Source: Vibrio superstes
Lineage (GTDB): Bacteria; Pseudomonadota; Gammaproteobacteria; Enterobacterales; Vibrionaceae
DNA length: 64,000 nt
Assembly (NCBI RefSeq): GCF_003569005.1
Contig: NZ_BCUR01000004.1
Coordinates: 2,219,927-2,283,926 of the forward strand
Direction of reading: 5' to 3'
The notes under the pieces were generated by a model, which was not told the DNA's origin, searched no databases, and saw only the letters and a program-made list of their open reading frames with translations. Below, in pieces: positions 1 through 8,579 of the stretch. How positions within the stretch are numbered: the stretch's first letter is position 1; the number at the start of each line of letters is the position of its first letter. The position numbers and the translations under genes were made by a program.

Positions 1-196
1 ATAAACTAGCGATTAACTGCAATTATGCGATCAATGCCCGATAAATGTACTTTTAAGGGTTTCAACTTTACTCACAAACTGGTTAACTTGCCACTCTTAG
101 AGCGTCACTCAAAACTTATATGGTGTACACCTTTGTTTACATCCCTCTTTTTAAGGCGCCGAGTAGTAAAAACACAACATTAAATTTGGAGTAATT

Positions 197-1627
197 GTGG
201 CGACTGGAAATGCATCAGCAGCCCCTCGTGATAACTGGGGTTCAAAACTTGGATTTGTAATGGCAGCGGCTGGTTCAGCTGTTGGCCTTGGTAATATTTG
301 GAAATTTCCGTACACAGCGGGTGAGAACGGTGGTGGTGCATTCGTACTTATCTACCTAGCATTCGTAATCATTATCGGTTTCAGCGTAATGCTGACTGAG
401 TTTGCAATCGGCCGTCACACTAGCCGTTCTGCTGTAGGCTCATTCAAATCAACAGATAAGCGTTGGAGCTTTGTTGGTGTTATTGGTGTACTAAGTGGTC
501 TATTGATCATGGGCTTCTACCCTGTTGTGGGTGGTTGGGCTCTAGCGTACATCCCTAAAGTGGCTACTGGCCTACTAGACACCCCTGAAGCAATCGGTGA
601 TAGCTTTGGTGGTTTCATCTCTAACCCTATCCAACCACTAATGTGGATGGCTGCATACCTAGTACTTAACATTGTCATTGTTAGTAAGGGTATCTCTGGC
701 GGTATTGAGAAAGCAGGCAAGATTCTAATGCCTTTGCTATTCCTTATTCTTATCATTGTAGCGGTTAAGGGTCTGTCTCTACCTGGTGCAAGCGCAGGTC
801 TTGAGTTCCTATTCAAACCAGACTTCACTCAAGTAGATAGCCAAACTGTTCTAGCAGCACTGGGTCAAGCGTTCTTCTCCCTATCTCTTGGTATGGGTTG
901 TATGATCACTTACGGTAGCTACCTGAAGAAGAAAGAGAACCTAGTTCAAACTACAGGTATGGTTGTAGGTATGGATACTGCGGTAGCTCTACTTGCAGGT
1001 ATCGCGATGTTCCCTGCCATGTTTGCATTCAACATGGAACCAGCGGCTGGTCCAGGTCTAGTATTCGTTGTTGTTCCTCAGCTATTTGCTGAAATGGGTG
1101 GCACAGGTCTTATCTTTGCACTTATCTTCTTCGTTGGTCTAACGGTTGCTGCACTAACTTCTTCTGTATCTCTACTAGAAGTAGTTGTGTCTTACCTAAT
1201 CGATGAGAAAGGCATGAAGCGTGTTAACGCTGTACTTTCTGCAAGTGCAGTAATGGCAGTAATGTGTGTGTTTGCTTCTCTATCACTAGGTGGCCTTGGT
1301 CCTAAGCTGTTCGATACAGGCGTATTCGACATCTTCGACCTACTTACTGACAAGGTATTCCTAGCGGTTGGCGGTATGTTCATCTGTATCTTCGCAGGCT
1401 GGCGTCTAAACCGTGTTGACCTTGAGAAAGAAATTACTAACGACGGTAAAGTATCTTTCCCACTATTCGGTCTATGGTACAACCTAGTTAAGTACATCAT
1501 CCCTGTAGCAGTTGCTGTAGTTGCAATCGCAGGTATCCTAAGCGGCTTTGAAAGCGGCAAAGGTCCAATCATGATTCTAGCAATTGCTATCATTGGTTTG
1601 ACTGCGGTAGTTTCTAAGAAGCTGTAA
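197..1627 (+). CDS. Sodium-dependent transporter, NSS/SNF family
   Basis: Inner-membrane sodium-coupled symporter of the neurotransmitter:sodium symporter family, 476 aa, about the length of bacterial members with 11-12 membrane helices. The hallmark first-helix segment GSAVGLGNIWKFPYTAGENG lies at about residues 27-46 and carries the unwound sodium/substrate site. Hydrophobic helices follow to the C-terminus. Start is a GTG preceded by TTTGGAG 5 nt upstream. Family members carry amino acids or related amines, but the substrate cannot be read from sequence. It stands alone between its own promoter region (1-196, where I see no gene) and a strong terminator. The family call is firm. Confidence 0.93.
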   Translation: MATGNASAAPRDNWGSKLGFVMAAAGSAVGLGNIWKFPYTAGENGGGAFVLIYLAFVIIIGFSVMLTEFAIGRHTSRSAVGSFKSTDKRWSFVGVIGVLSGLLIMGFYPVVGGWALAYIPKVATGLLDTPEAIGDSFGGFISNPIQPLMWMAAYLVLNIVIVSKGISGGIEKAGKILMPLLFLILIIVAVKGLSLPGASAGLEFLFKPDFTQVDSQTVLAALGQAFFSLSLGMGCMITYGSYLKKKENLVQTTGMVVGMDTAVALLAGIAMFPAMFAFNMEPAAGPGLVFVVVPQLFAEMGGTGLIFALIFFVGLTVAALTSSVSLLEVVVSYLIDEKGMKRVNAVLSASAVMAVMCVFASLSLGGLGPKLFDTGVFDIFDLLTDKVFLAVGGMFICIFAGWRLNRVDLEKEITNDGKVSFPLFGLWYNLVKYIIPVAVAVVAIAGILSGFESGKGPIMILAIAIIGLTAVVSKKL

Positions 1628-1675
1628 TTAAAATAGCTGACAGCTTGACGCTTCAAGCCGTCAGATAAAGATTTG

Positions 1676-1703
1676 AAGAGACCCTTTTGGGTCTCTTTTT
1701 TTT
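1676..1703 (+). terminator. Rho-independent terminator of the NSS transporter
   Basis: Perfect 8-bp stem AGAGACCC/GGGTCTCT with a TTTT loop, followed by a run of Ts. It lies about 50 bp after the transporter stop codon. Confidence 0.9.
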
Positions 1704-1740
1704 GTCTGCTGGCCACTGAAAGCCTGTCTCTTAATTACAC

Positions 1741-2870
1741 CGAGTGCCTCTGTCAGGATCTATAAACGCACAATCCTGAGATTGCCGATAAGAGACTTCG
1801 GCAATGACGCGTTTTCTTAAGCAAGTCGCGTGCACACAAGCAACCGCAGTCATCCTCGAGCGCTCCTATCGAGGATCTGTGAACGCACAATCCTAAGATT
1901 GCCGATAAGAGACCTCGGCAATGACGCATTTTCCTAGGCTAGTCGCGTGTACAAAGGTCAATCCAGTCATCCTCGAGCGCTCCTATCGAGGATCTGTGAA
2001 CGCATAATCCTGAGATTGCCGATTAGAGACCTCGGCAATGACGTTTTTACTAGGCTAGTAACCTGCACAAAGGGCGACCCCAGTCATCCTCGAGTGCTCC
2101 TATCGAGGATCTATGAACGCACAAGCCTAAGATTGCCGATTAGAGACCTCGGCAATGACGTTTTTACTAGGCTAGTAACTTGCATAAAGGGCGACCCCAG
2201 TCATCCTCGAGTGCTCCTATCGAGGATCTATAAACGCACAAGCCAAAGATTGCCGATAACAGACCTCGGCAATGACGTTTTATTCTAGGCTAACAGCGTG
2301 CACAAAGGTCAATCCAGTCATCCTCGAGCGCTCCTATCGAGGATCTATAAACGCACAGTCCTGAGATTGCCGATGAGAGACCTCGGCAATGACGTTTTTA
2401 CTAGGCTAGTAAAATGCACAAAGGGCAACCCCAGTCATCCTCGAGTGCTCCTATCGAGGATCTATAAACGCACAAGCCAAAGATTGCCGATAACAGACCT
2501 CGGCAATGACGCGTTTTCTTAAGCAAGTCGCGTGTACACAAGCAACCCCAGTCATCCTCGAGTGCTCCTATCGAGGATCTGTGAACGCACAATCCTAAGA
2601 TTGCCGATTAGAGACCTCGGCAATGACGCACTTTCCTAGGCTAGTCGCGTGTACACAAGCAACCGCAGTCATCCTCGAGCGCTCCTATCGAGGATCTGTG
2701 AACGCACAATCCTAAGATTGCCAATTAGAGACCTCGGCAATGACGCATTTTCCTAGGCTAGTCGCATGTACAAAGGCCGCCCCAGTCATCCTAGAGCGCT
2801 CCTATCGAGGATCTGTGAGCGCACAGGCCTGAAATTGCCAATAACAGACTTTGCCAATGACTCGTCTGAT
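1741..2870. repeat. Ten-copy 117-bp BIME-like tandem repeat array
   Basis: The word GAGGATCT (CAGGATCT in copy 1) recurs at 1754, 1871, 1988, 2105, 2222, 2339, 2456, 2573, 2690 and 2807, exactly 117 bp apart each time. Each core unit has two hairpins with 8-bp stems and 9-nt loops: ATCCTCGA/TCGAGGAT, and ATTGCCGA/TCGGCAAT. The second hairpin, read in reverse complement, matches the first in stem ends, loop centre and the flanking GTC, so the pair forms an inverted REP-like couple around a central palindrome (TGTG-AACG-CACA in many copies). Stems are nearly invariant while loops and spacers vary. The outermost copies are degenerate. The 117-bp period (39 codons) explains the long open frames in this region, which I do not treat as genes. 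Confidence 0.93.
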
Positions 2871-2954
2871 GTTGCTTGCGTATAAAAGTCAGGCTAAAGG
2901 CTTCCCACCATAAAAACCCATTTTCTCTGCCTCTAAAGTTTGCTACCTTAAATG

Positions 2955-3089
2955 GACTTCAGGGCGGGGCGGAATTCCCCACCGGTGGTAAAAGCCTAGC
3001 TTGAGCCCACGAGCGCCTTCACCAAGTGAAGGGACAGCAGATCTGGTGTGAATCCAGAGCCGACGGTTACAGTCCGGATGAAAGAAGTG
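2955..3089 (+). promoter_or_regulatory. FMN riboswitch (RFN element)
   Basis: Contains the conserved RFN blocks: AGGGCGGGG followed by TTCCCCACCGGTGGTA, then AGCCCACGAGCG, GATCTGGTGTGAATCCAGAGCC, and GACGGTTACAGTCCGGATG, in the right order. The closing P1 stem is ACTTC (2956-2960) with GAAGT (3084-3088). It binds flavin mononucleotide and represses the downstream gene. Three hairpins in the expression platform follow before the permease: CACCAA/TTGGTG at 3111-3136, TTGCG/CGCAA at 3141-3155 and CTCAAGA/TCTTGGG at 3163-3180. None has a following T-run, so control of translation initiation seems likelier than attenuation. Confidence 0.95.
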
Positions 3090-3280
3090 ACACAATTGAT
3101 AGCGTATGACCACCAAGCGAGCTCTCGTTATTGGTGTTGATTGCGTTTTTCGCAAAACTGCACTCAAGATCCGTCTTGGGCGGTTTGGCGCATCATATTG
3201 CCTTGCCTCTTAGCTCTGTTCACGTTTTTAGAAATCTAACCCGATAGCGCGTCGCTACTGGTATGAATTTGGAGATCCTC

Positions 3281-4213
3281 GTGGCAGGTATAGTTTTTGT
3301 AATGATCGCGGCTGGTTTATGGGCTGCTGATACCCTATTTCGTTACCCTCTTTTAGAGACAAACAGCACCTTACAGATCGTGTTCTTTGAACACATAGTG
3401 TTGGTGGTGATGATTGCCCTATTGCAAATTGCAGTACCGAGATGGCGCTTTGCCTACATCAAGGGCTCACTACTGCCCTTTATCTTAATTGGCGTACTTG
3501 GCTCAGCCATTGGCACCCTCGCCTTCACCAAAGCTTTTACCCTGATGAATCCGACTATAGTGATCCTGCTGCAGAAGCTTCAGCCTATCGTGGCTATTTC
3601 GCTATCGGTAATCTTGCTCAAAGAAAAACTCCAGAAACATTTTGTACTGTGGGCGAGTGTTAGCCTTGTTGGCAGTATCGTGATGATTGCGCCGGATATA
3701 ATTGAACTATGGTCAGAAGGCTCGGTTTGGCACTATGACCCGAAATTAATTGCTATCTTGCTTGGCTATGGCGCAGCATTGCTCGCCGTTGTCGCCTGGG
3801 GAGCTTCCACTGTGTATGGCCGCAAGCTGACGATGATAGGTTACAACACCATGCAAATCATGTCGGGTCGCTTTAGCCTTGCTCTCGTTACACTGACCAT
3901 TGCGATGCTTTTCTATGGTGAACATTTCACCCTATCTGAGGGCAGTTTTGATAGCCTGTTTTATATGGTGTTGTTGTCGGGTTTATTGGGAATGTTCATC
4001 TATTACAAAGGGCTTGAAAGAATACCTGCGCGATACGGCACAATTGCAGAATTGTTCTTTCCTGTTTCCGCTGTTGCCATCAACTGGGTGGCGTTTGATG
4101 CTACTTTAACTCCACAACAGATTTCGGGTGCAGTATTGCTAGTCGGCGGCGCATTGATGATGAGCCGCGAGCCTAAACAATCACTACCAGCAGAGCCTGT
4201 CACCGCACAATAA
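3281..4213 (+). CDS. DMT/EamA-family permease, probable riboflavin transporter
   Basis: Integral membrane protein with about ten hydrophobic helices and two EamA repeats, as in drug/metabolite transporters. An FMN riboswitch lies directly upstream, so import of riboflavin (RibN-like role) is the best inference; the sequence alone shows only the family. I place the start at GTG 3281 because TTTGGAG (3268-3274) sits 6 nt before it. An in-frame ATG at 3263 would add six residues but has no ribosome binding site. The HIT gene follows 17 bp later, so the two may be cotranscribed. If the riboswitch acts elsewhere, this could be another metabolite exporter. Confidence 0.85.
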   Translation: MAGIVFVMIAAGLWAADTLFRYPLLETNSTLQIVFFEHIVLVVMIALLQIAVPRWRFAYIKGSLLPFILIGVLGSAIGTLAFTKAFTLMNPTIVILLQKLQPIVAISLSVILLKEKLQKHFVLWASVSLVGSIVMIAPDIIELWSEGSVWHYDPKLIAILLGYGAALLAVVAWGASTVYGRKLTMIGYNTMQIMSGRFSLALVTLTIAMLFYGEHFTLSEGSFDSLFYMVLLSGLLGMFIYYKGLERIPARYGTIAELFFPVSAVAINWVAFDATLTPQQISGAVLLVGGALMMSREPKQSLPAEPVTAQ

Positions 4214-4230
4214 CAAATAAGGGATTATCG

Positions 4231-4659
4231 ATGGAATTTCAACTTCATCCGCAGTTAGCAAAAGATACCAGTGTGATTGGTGAGTTTCCGCTGAGCTTAG
4301 CGCTGTTGCATAAGGATAACTGCGTGCCTTGGGTGATTTTGGTGCCCAAGAAGCATGAGCTTAAAGAACTTCACCATCTACCGATGCAAGATCAACAGCA
4401 GTTTTTAGTGGAATCACAAACGGTGATGCAGGCACTAGAAGGGTTATTTTCTCCCGATAAGATGAATCTTGGCGCTCTGGGCAATATGGTACCGCAGCTG
4501 CATATTCATCATATTGCGCGCTTTAAGACCGACGATGCATGGCCAGGACCAGTATGGGGAAATACTAAAGGTGAATTCAGAAGCGATCTGGAACAACAGC
4601 AACTGCTAGAGCAGATCAAAAAAAAGCTAGGCAACTGCGAGCAGTTTAAACCTAGCTGA
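4231..4659 (+). CDS. HIT-family (histidine triad) nucleotide-binding protein
   Basis: Small cytoplasmic protein of 142 aa. It carries the triad region QLHIHHIARFKTD near residues 90-102, followed by AWPGPVWG, which is typical of a gammaproteobacterial HIT subfamily. The first two triad histidines, including the nucleophile position (H-I-H), are present. The third canonical histidine is replaced by isoleucine with a histidine one position earlier, so activity may differ from Hint-type phosphoramidases. HIT proteins hydrolyse or transfer nucleotidyl groups; the substrate here is unknown. It lies 17 bp after the riboswitch-controlled permease and may share its transcript. Confidence 0.88.
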   Translation: MEFQLHPQLAKDTSVIGEFPLSLALLHKDNCVPWVILVPKKHELKELHHLPMQDQQQFLVESQTVMQALEGLFSPDKMNLGALGNMVPQLHIHHIARFKTDDAWPGPVWGNTKGEFRSDLEQQQLLEQIKKKLGNCEQFKPS

Positions 4660-4684
4660 TTGGAAACTTAGCTTGTAAAGACGT

Positions 4685-4906
4685 TTACATCTGAACGTTT
4701 AAGCTTATACCTTGATTGATGGTATAGCGCACGCCCTTTTCTTGACCCTTGATGGTGTCAAACATGCGGGTGACCTTACCTTTGTTCACCCACACTTGAA
4801 GCATTGCGTCTACACCGTCTTCAGATAAACCAAAGTGATTGGCTAGCACGGCTCTCTCAGTGGTGCCGTGCTGTTCGAGATAAGACTTGAGTTGTTGCAG
4901 TATCAT
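4685..4906 (-). CDS. feoC: FeoC, small winged-helix accessory protein of ferrous iron uptake
   Basis: 73-aa winged-helix protein encoded 7 bp after feoB. The N-terminal helix-turn-helix (about residues 1-50) matches FeoC. It contains no cysteine, so unlike enterobacterial FeoC it cannot hold an iron-sulfur cluster; this is the known Vibrio form, which binds the FeoB cytoplasmic domain and supports complex assembly or stability. It is the last gene of feoABC. A short inverted repeat TGTAAA-GACG-TTTACA overlaps the stop region but has no T-run. Confidence 0.9.
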   Translation of the reverse strand: MILQQLKSYLEQHGTTERAVLANHFGLSEDGVDAMLQVWVNKGKVTRMFDTIKGQEKGVRYTINQGISLNVQM

Positions 4907-4913
4907 AATCGAC

Positions 4914-7187
4914 CTACGCCGCAGATTCTTGTTCTTGGAACTGCTGTTTGTTGCCTTGGTGCTTCAAACCTAGGTAGGTTGCCACCGACACTATCATTAC
5001 AGCCAATATCCAAATAGCGCTCTTAGCCGGGTGAGCTGAGAAGTTCATTACTTGGTTGTAAAGCACAGCGCCAAAGTAACCCAGCCCCATAGTCCACACT
5101 GCTATAAAGCGTGCATACTGAGCACCAAACTCACGAACGTATGCACCCATCGCTGCTACGCACGGTGTGTACAATAGGATAAACAGTAGGTAAGCAAAGG
5201 CTGCATGGCCGTTAGCAAACTTACCCTGTAGGTTCGCAAACACAGACTGATCGACTTCTTGGTCATCCGCCACGGCTTGAGTATCTGTCAGGTCGCCTAC
5301 TTCGATACCTAGCGGGTCACTAAAACTCAGACCGCTTAGGTTTTCAGGAATCGACATTACTGCCTCTTCTAGGCTCGCCATTAAGTCAAATTCGGCTTCT
5401 TCATCAGAAGGAGAGGCGTATAGGTTGTTCAATGTCCCTACCACGGCTTCTTTTGCAAAAATACCTGTGACGATACCTACCGTTGCTGGCCAGTTATCTT
5501 GCTCGATGCCCATAGGTTCAAACACTGGAGTGATGACTTGCGCAGCCTTCGATAGAACCGAATGCTCGCTGTCTTCATTACCAAAGCTGCCATCAGTACC
5601 GATAGAGTTTAAGAAGCTAAGAATAGTCACAACCACAACGATGGTTTTACCTGCGCCAAATACAAAGCGCTTCAGTTTTTGCCATGTCTTGATCATTACG
5701 TTACGCAGACGAGGGATTTCGTAATCTGTCATTTCCATAACGAAGCTGTCGTTGCTACCAGGGTAGATAGTGTTCTTCAGAATAAACCCTGTGAATACCG
5801 CTGCTAGAATACCAATCACATACAGCGCAAATACCACGTTTTGACCCGCACTTGGGAAGAAAGCCGCTGCAAACAACGCGTAAACTGGCAGTCGAGCACC
5901 ACAAGACATAAACGGAGCCATAGATGCAGCTAAACGGCGCTCACGCTCTTGGTCAAGTGTACGGCTTGCCATGATAGCAGGTACGTTACAGCCAAAACCT
6001 AATACCAGTGGAACAAAGGCTTTGCCCGGCAGGCCTACTTTCTGCATTACTTTATCCAGTACGAATGCCGCACGAGACATGTAGCCAGAACCTTCCAGTA
6101 GGGTAAGGAATAGGTAAAGACCGGCAATAACAGGGATAAAGGTTGCTACGGTTTGGATACCGCCACCGACACCATCGGCAAGCAAAGTCACCATCCATGC
6201 AGGCAGAACTGGATCTAGAAGCGCATGAGTACCATCGACTAATACCGCACCAAAGGCAATATCAAAGAAATCGATGAAGGCGCCACCGATGTTGATAGCA
6301 AACATAAACATCAGGTACATCACGCCAAAAAACAGCGGTACACCAATCCATTTATTCAGCACAACGGCATCAATCTTCTCGCTTAGGCGACGGGTGATTT
6401 TTCCTTCTGTCGTTCTGAAGGATTTAGACAACTCATGTAAGAAAGTGAACTTCACATCTGCAATGTGCAGCTCTATATCCATATCAAGAGAGTGACGTGC
6501 TTGAGCGGTCGCGTCTTTTACTTCTGCAGGCACTGTGTGCATGACAAGCTGATCGTTCTCTAGCGCACGAATGGCCAGAGCACGATTACTCACCATGTCG
6601 TTTTCAAACTGATCTTGAATATCTGACACCACTTCTTCAAATTGAGTGCCGTAGTCCAGTGCCAGAGGTTCAACCTCAATGCCTGTTGCTAACATCTTGT
6701 GCAGGTCGGCTTTTAGCTTATTTACCTCGTTGTTACGAGTCGCTGTTACCGCCATAACCGGACAGCCAAGCGCTTTAGATAAGCCTTTGATATTCACCTT
6801 CTGACCCATGCGAGCCAGCGCATCCATCTTGTTTAGGATAACGATCATCGGACGACCCAACTCACGCAGCTGCAGCGTTACGTATAGGCTGCGCTCTAAA
6901 CAAGTGGCATCAATAACATTGATGATAATGTCAGCAGGCGTGGATAACACAGCGCGAGAGGCAATGGTCTCATCCAAGCTGTTGTTGTCATTACCACTGT
7001 CCAGAGCATAGATACCAGGAAGGTCTGTCAGGCTAAACTCTTCGCCAGCTAGAGAATAAAGACCTGTCTTTTTCTCAACGGTCACACCAGCCCAGTTACC
7101 GACTTTTTGGTTTGCACCGGTGAAGGCGTTAAAAAGTGTGGTTTTACCGCTGTTAGGATTACCAACGGTCAGAATTGAATAGTCCAC
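4914..7187 (-). CDS. feoB: FeoB, ferrous iron transporter GTPase
   Basis: 757-aa inner-membrane Fe(II) transporter. The N-terminal G domain has the P-loop GNPNSGKTT at residues 9-17, DLPG at 55-58 and NKMD near 118. The membrane domain carries the two Gate regions, with the conserved cysteine segments GFGCNVPAIMASR and APFMSCGARLPVYALF, and a second set around LLYTPCVAAMGA. Its start abuts feoA (position 7187 is shared), indicating translational coupling. Regulation is through the Fur box upstream of feoA. Full length and intact. Confidence 0.98.
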   Translation of the reverse strand: MDYSILTVGNPNSGKTTLFNAFTGANQKVGNWAGVTVEKKTGLYSLAGEEFSLTDLPGIYALDSGNDNNSLDETIASRAVLSTPADIIINVIDATCLERSLYVTLQLRELGRPMIVILNKMDALARMGQKVNIKGLSKALGCPVMAVTATRNNEVNKLKADLHKMLATGIEVEPLALDYGTQFEEVVSDIQDQFENDMVSNRALAIRALENDQLVMHTVPAEVKDATAQARHSLDMDIELHIADVKFTFLHELSKSFRTTEGKITRRLSEKIDAVVLNKWIGVPLFFGVMYLMFMFAINIGGAFIDFFDIAFGAVLVDGTHALLDPVLPAWMVTLLADGVGGGIQTVATFIPVIAGLYLFLTLLEGSGYMSRAAFVLDKVMQKVGLPGKAFVPLVLGFGCNVPAIMASRTLDQERERRLAASMAPFMSCGARLPVYALFAAAFFPSAGQNVVFALYVIGILAAVFTGFILKNTIYPGSNDSFVMEMTDYEIPRLRNVMIKTWQKLKRFVFGAGKTIVVVVTILSFLNSIGTDGSFGNEDSEHSVLSKAAQVITPVFEPMGIEQDNWPATVGIVTGIFAKEAVVGTLNNLYASPSDEEAEFDLMASLEEAVMSIPENLSGLSFSDPLGIEVGDLTDTQAVADDQEVDQSVFANLQGKFANGHAAFAYLLFILLYTPCVAAMGAYVREFGAQYARFIAVWTMGLGYFGAVLYNQVMNFSAHPAKSAIWILAVMIVSVATYLGLKHQGNKQQFQEQESAA

Positions 7188-7414
7188 TATGCAACCTCTA
7201 CTGAAATTTGTTCTGCTGTAGATTTACGAATTGCAACGCTAACGTCTCGAACTCTCACTTGTAGTGGGTCGCCCATTGGCGCTTTACGCACTAAAGTGAC
7301 TGGCGTATTAGGAAGAATCCCCATTACCATCAGTTTTTTACGAGTAGAGCCATCTAATTGTTGCAGAGAAGAAATAGTGGCTTCTTGTCCTATTGTTAGT
7401 TCAGCGAGCTTCAT
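7187..7414 (-). CDS. feoA: FeoA, SH3-like ferrous iron transport protein
   Basis: 75-aa SH3-fold protein beginning MKLAELTIGQEATI and ending VAIRKSTAEQISVEVA, typical FeoA length and pattern. It acts at the cytoplasmic face with FeoB and is needed for Fe(II) uptake. First gene of the operon. The upstream region carries a Fur operator close to the start codon, and the ribosome binding site is weak, so Fur binding would also mask the translation-start region of the DNA. Confidence 0.96.
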   Translation of the reverse strand: MKLAELTIGQEATISSLQQLDGSTRKKLMVMGILPNTPVTLVRKAPMGDPLQVRVRDVSVAIRKSTAEQISVEVA

Positions 7415-7419
7415 AATCT

Positions 7420-7440
7420 AAATGCCAATCGTTATCATTT
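7420..7440 (-). promoter_or_regulatory. Fur box of feoABC
   Basis: On the minus strand the site reads AAATGATAACGATTGGCATT, a good match to the 19-bp Fur consensus GATAATGATAATCATTATC. It ends about 6 bp before the feoA start codon. Fur itself is encoded at 29602-30048 in this window. Confidence 0.75.
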
Positions 7441-7486
7441 GCGTAGACTTTAACACAACTTGTTACAAAGTCACCTGTTCTAAATC

Positions 7487-7515
7487 AAAAAAAAGCGCCC
7501 TTTGAAAAAGAGCGC
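7487..7515 (-). terminator. Rho-independent terminator after znuA
   Basis: On the minus strand GCGCTCTTT-TTC-AAAGGGCGC forms a 9-bp stem with one G-U pair, followed by eight Ts. It ends the znuA transcript before the feo promoter. Confidence 0.85.
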
Positions 7516-7537
7516 CTTGTGAAAGTTTAAATGTTAC

Positions 7538-8413
7538 TTATTTCAAGCACGTCTCAAATTTACCCGATAACTGCCTCAAGAACGCAAAATAAGCACCCGG
7601 TTTATCGTCAATGTCTGTTGCTAAAGGGTCTAACTCACCAGTATTCACATTACTGCCTCGCGTGACCGTTTCAATCACCGCAGGAGTATATTGAGGCTCA
7701 CTGAACACACAATATACGTCCCCTTCCGCTAACCGTGTTTTTATCTGAATTAGGGTTCTCGCACCCGGTTTTCTTTCTGGGCTTACCGTAAAGTGCCCTA
7801 GATTATTCAAGTCGAAGAAGTTTTCAAAATAACCATAAGCATCATGAAAAACAAAGTACCCATGACCACGTATAGGGTCAAGACGCTCATTAATTTCACT
7901 AGTTGTCAGCTGCAAATTGCTCATGAATTCTTCAAGATTATCTTTGTAATGAACAGCATTTTCAGGGTCTAATTCTATCATTTTATTGGCAATCGCTTTT
8001 GCGACCGTGCCCACTTGCTTTGGACCCAACCAAAAATGCGGATCAGTATTGCCATGATTATGGCCATCATGATCATGGTGACCTTCCTCAAAATGACGCA
8101 AATCCAAGTCTGGAAGCTCGCTGATGGTTAATACATTATCTTGACCTTCAACAATAGAGGACATGAAGCTTTCGAGATCATGTCCAAACCAAATTACAAG
8201 ATCGGCATTCTGAACCTTTTTCACATCAGATGGGCGCAATGAGTAATCATGCGGAGACATATTGGTGCCGAGTAATGCTGACGATGAAGAGACGTCTTTC
8301 GTAATTTCTTGGGTAATAAGGTGTATCGGTTTAATACTATTAAGCACCTCAATAGCTTGGGCACTAGTAACAAAGCTCAGTGAGAGCAGACATAAAAATA
8401 AACGTTTCATCAA
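7538..8413 (-). CDS. znuA: ZnuA, periplasmic zinc-binding protein of ABC transporter
   Basis: 291-aa cluster A-I solute-binding protein. A signal peptide ends near SAQA at residue 20. Metal ligands are suggested by the histidine of MSPHDY, the DPHFWLGP histidine, the FHDAYGYF histidine and the late SEPQY region. A histidine/aspartate-rich loop (EGHHDHDGHNHG) at about residues 110-123 is typical of zinc ZnuA rather than manganese proteins. It delivers Zn(II) to ZnuBC. Divergent from znuCB across a Zur-like operator. Intact. Confidence 0.95.
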   Translation of the reverse strand: MMKRLFLCLLSLSFVTSAQAIEVLNSIKPIHLITQEITKDVSSSSALLGTNMSPHDYSLRPSDVKKVQNADLVIWFGHDLESFMSSIVEGQDNVLTISELPDLDLRHFEEGHHDHDGHNHGNTDPHFWLGPKQVGTVAKAIANKMIELDPENAVHYKDNLEEFMSNLQLTTSEINERLDPIRGHGYFVFHDAYGYFENFFDLNNLGHFTVSPERKPGARTLIQIKTRLAEGDVYCVFSEPQYTPAVIETVTRGSNVNTGELDPLATDIDDKPGAYFAFLRQLSGKFETCLK

Positions 8414-8441
8414 TGCGGTTCCATTGCAATAGCCAAATTTC

Positions 8442-8470
8442 TGCGCAAATGTTACTTTATATCATTCGCA
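8442..8470. promoter_or_regulatory. Zur-like operator between znuA and znuCB
   Basis: Imperfect palindrome with outer arms TGCG and CGCA and the core GTTACTTTATATC, which matches 10 of the 12 specified positions of the gammaproteobacterial Zur core GTTATANTATAAC. It lies about 30-60 bp from the znuA start and could serve both divergent promoters. The identity is inferred from position and similarity. Confidence 0.65.
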
Positions 8471-8579
8471 ATAAGCAAACGATAAGTATGTTTGCACACT
8501 ATTATTTTACTTTACTCTTTGGATGAACAAGGGTAGAAAACCTCAGTTTGCTACCCAATCCATACACAGGCCTAATGCT

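Noticed and set aside
1947..2592. Open frames of 63-113 codons inside the array as proteins
   Set aside because: They exist because the unit is a multiple of three; they have no ribosome binding sites and merely translate the hairpins.
1741..2870. The regular array as a CRISPR or integron attC array
   Set aside because: The repeats adjoin without unique spacers, there are no cas genes, and the units lack the attC core sites and gene cassettes.
3263..3280. ATG 3263 as the permease start
   Set aside because: There is no ribosome binding site; GTG 3281 has a strong one.
4674..4690. TGTAAA...TTTACA as a TyrR box
   Set aside because: The spacing is 4 nt instead of 6, and it lies at the end of feoC, where no regulated gene begins.
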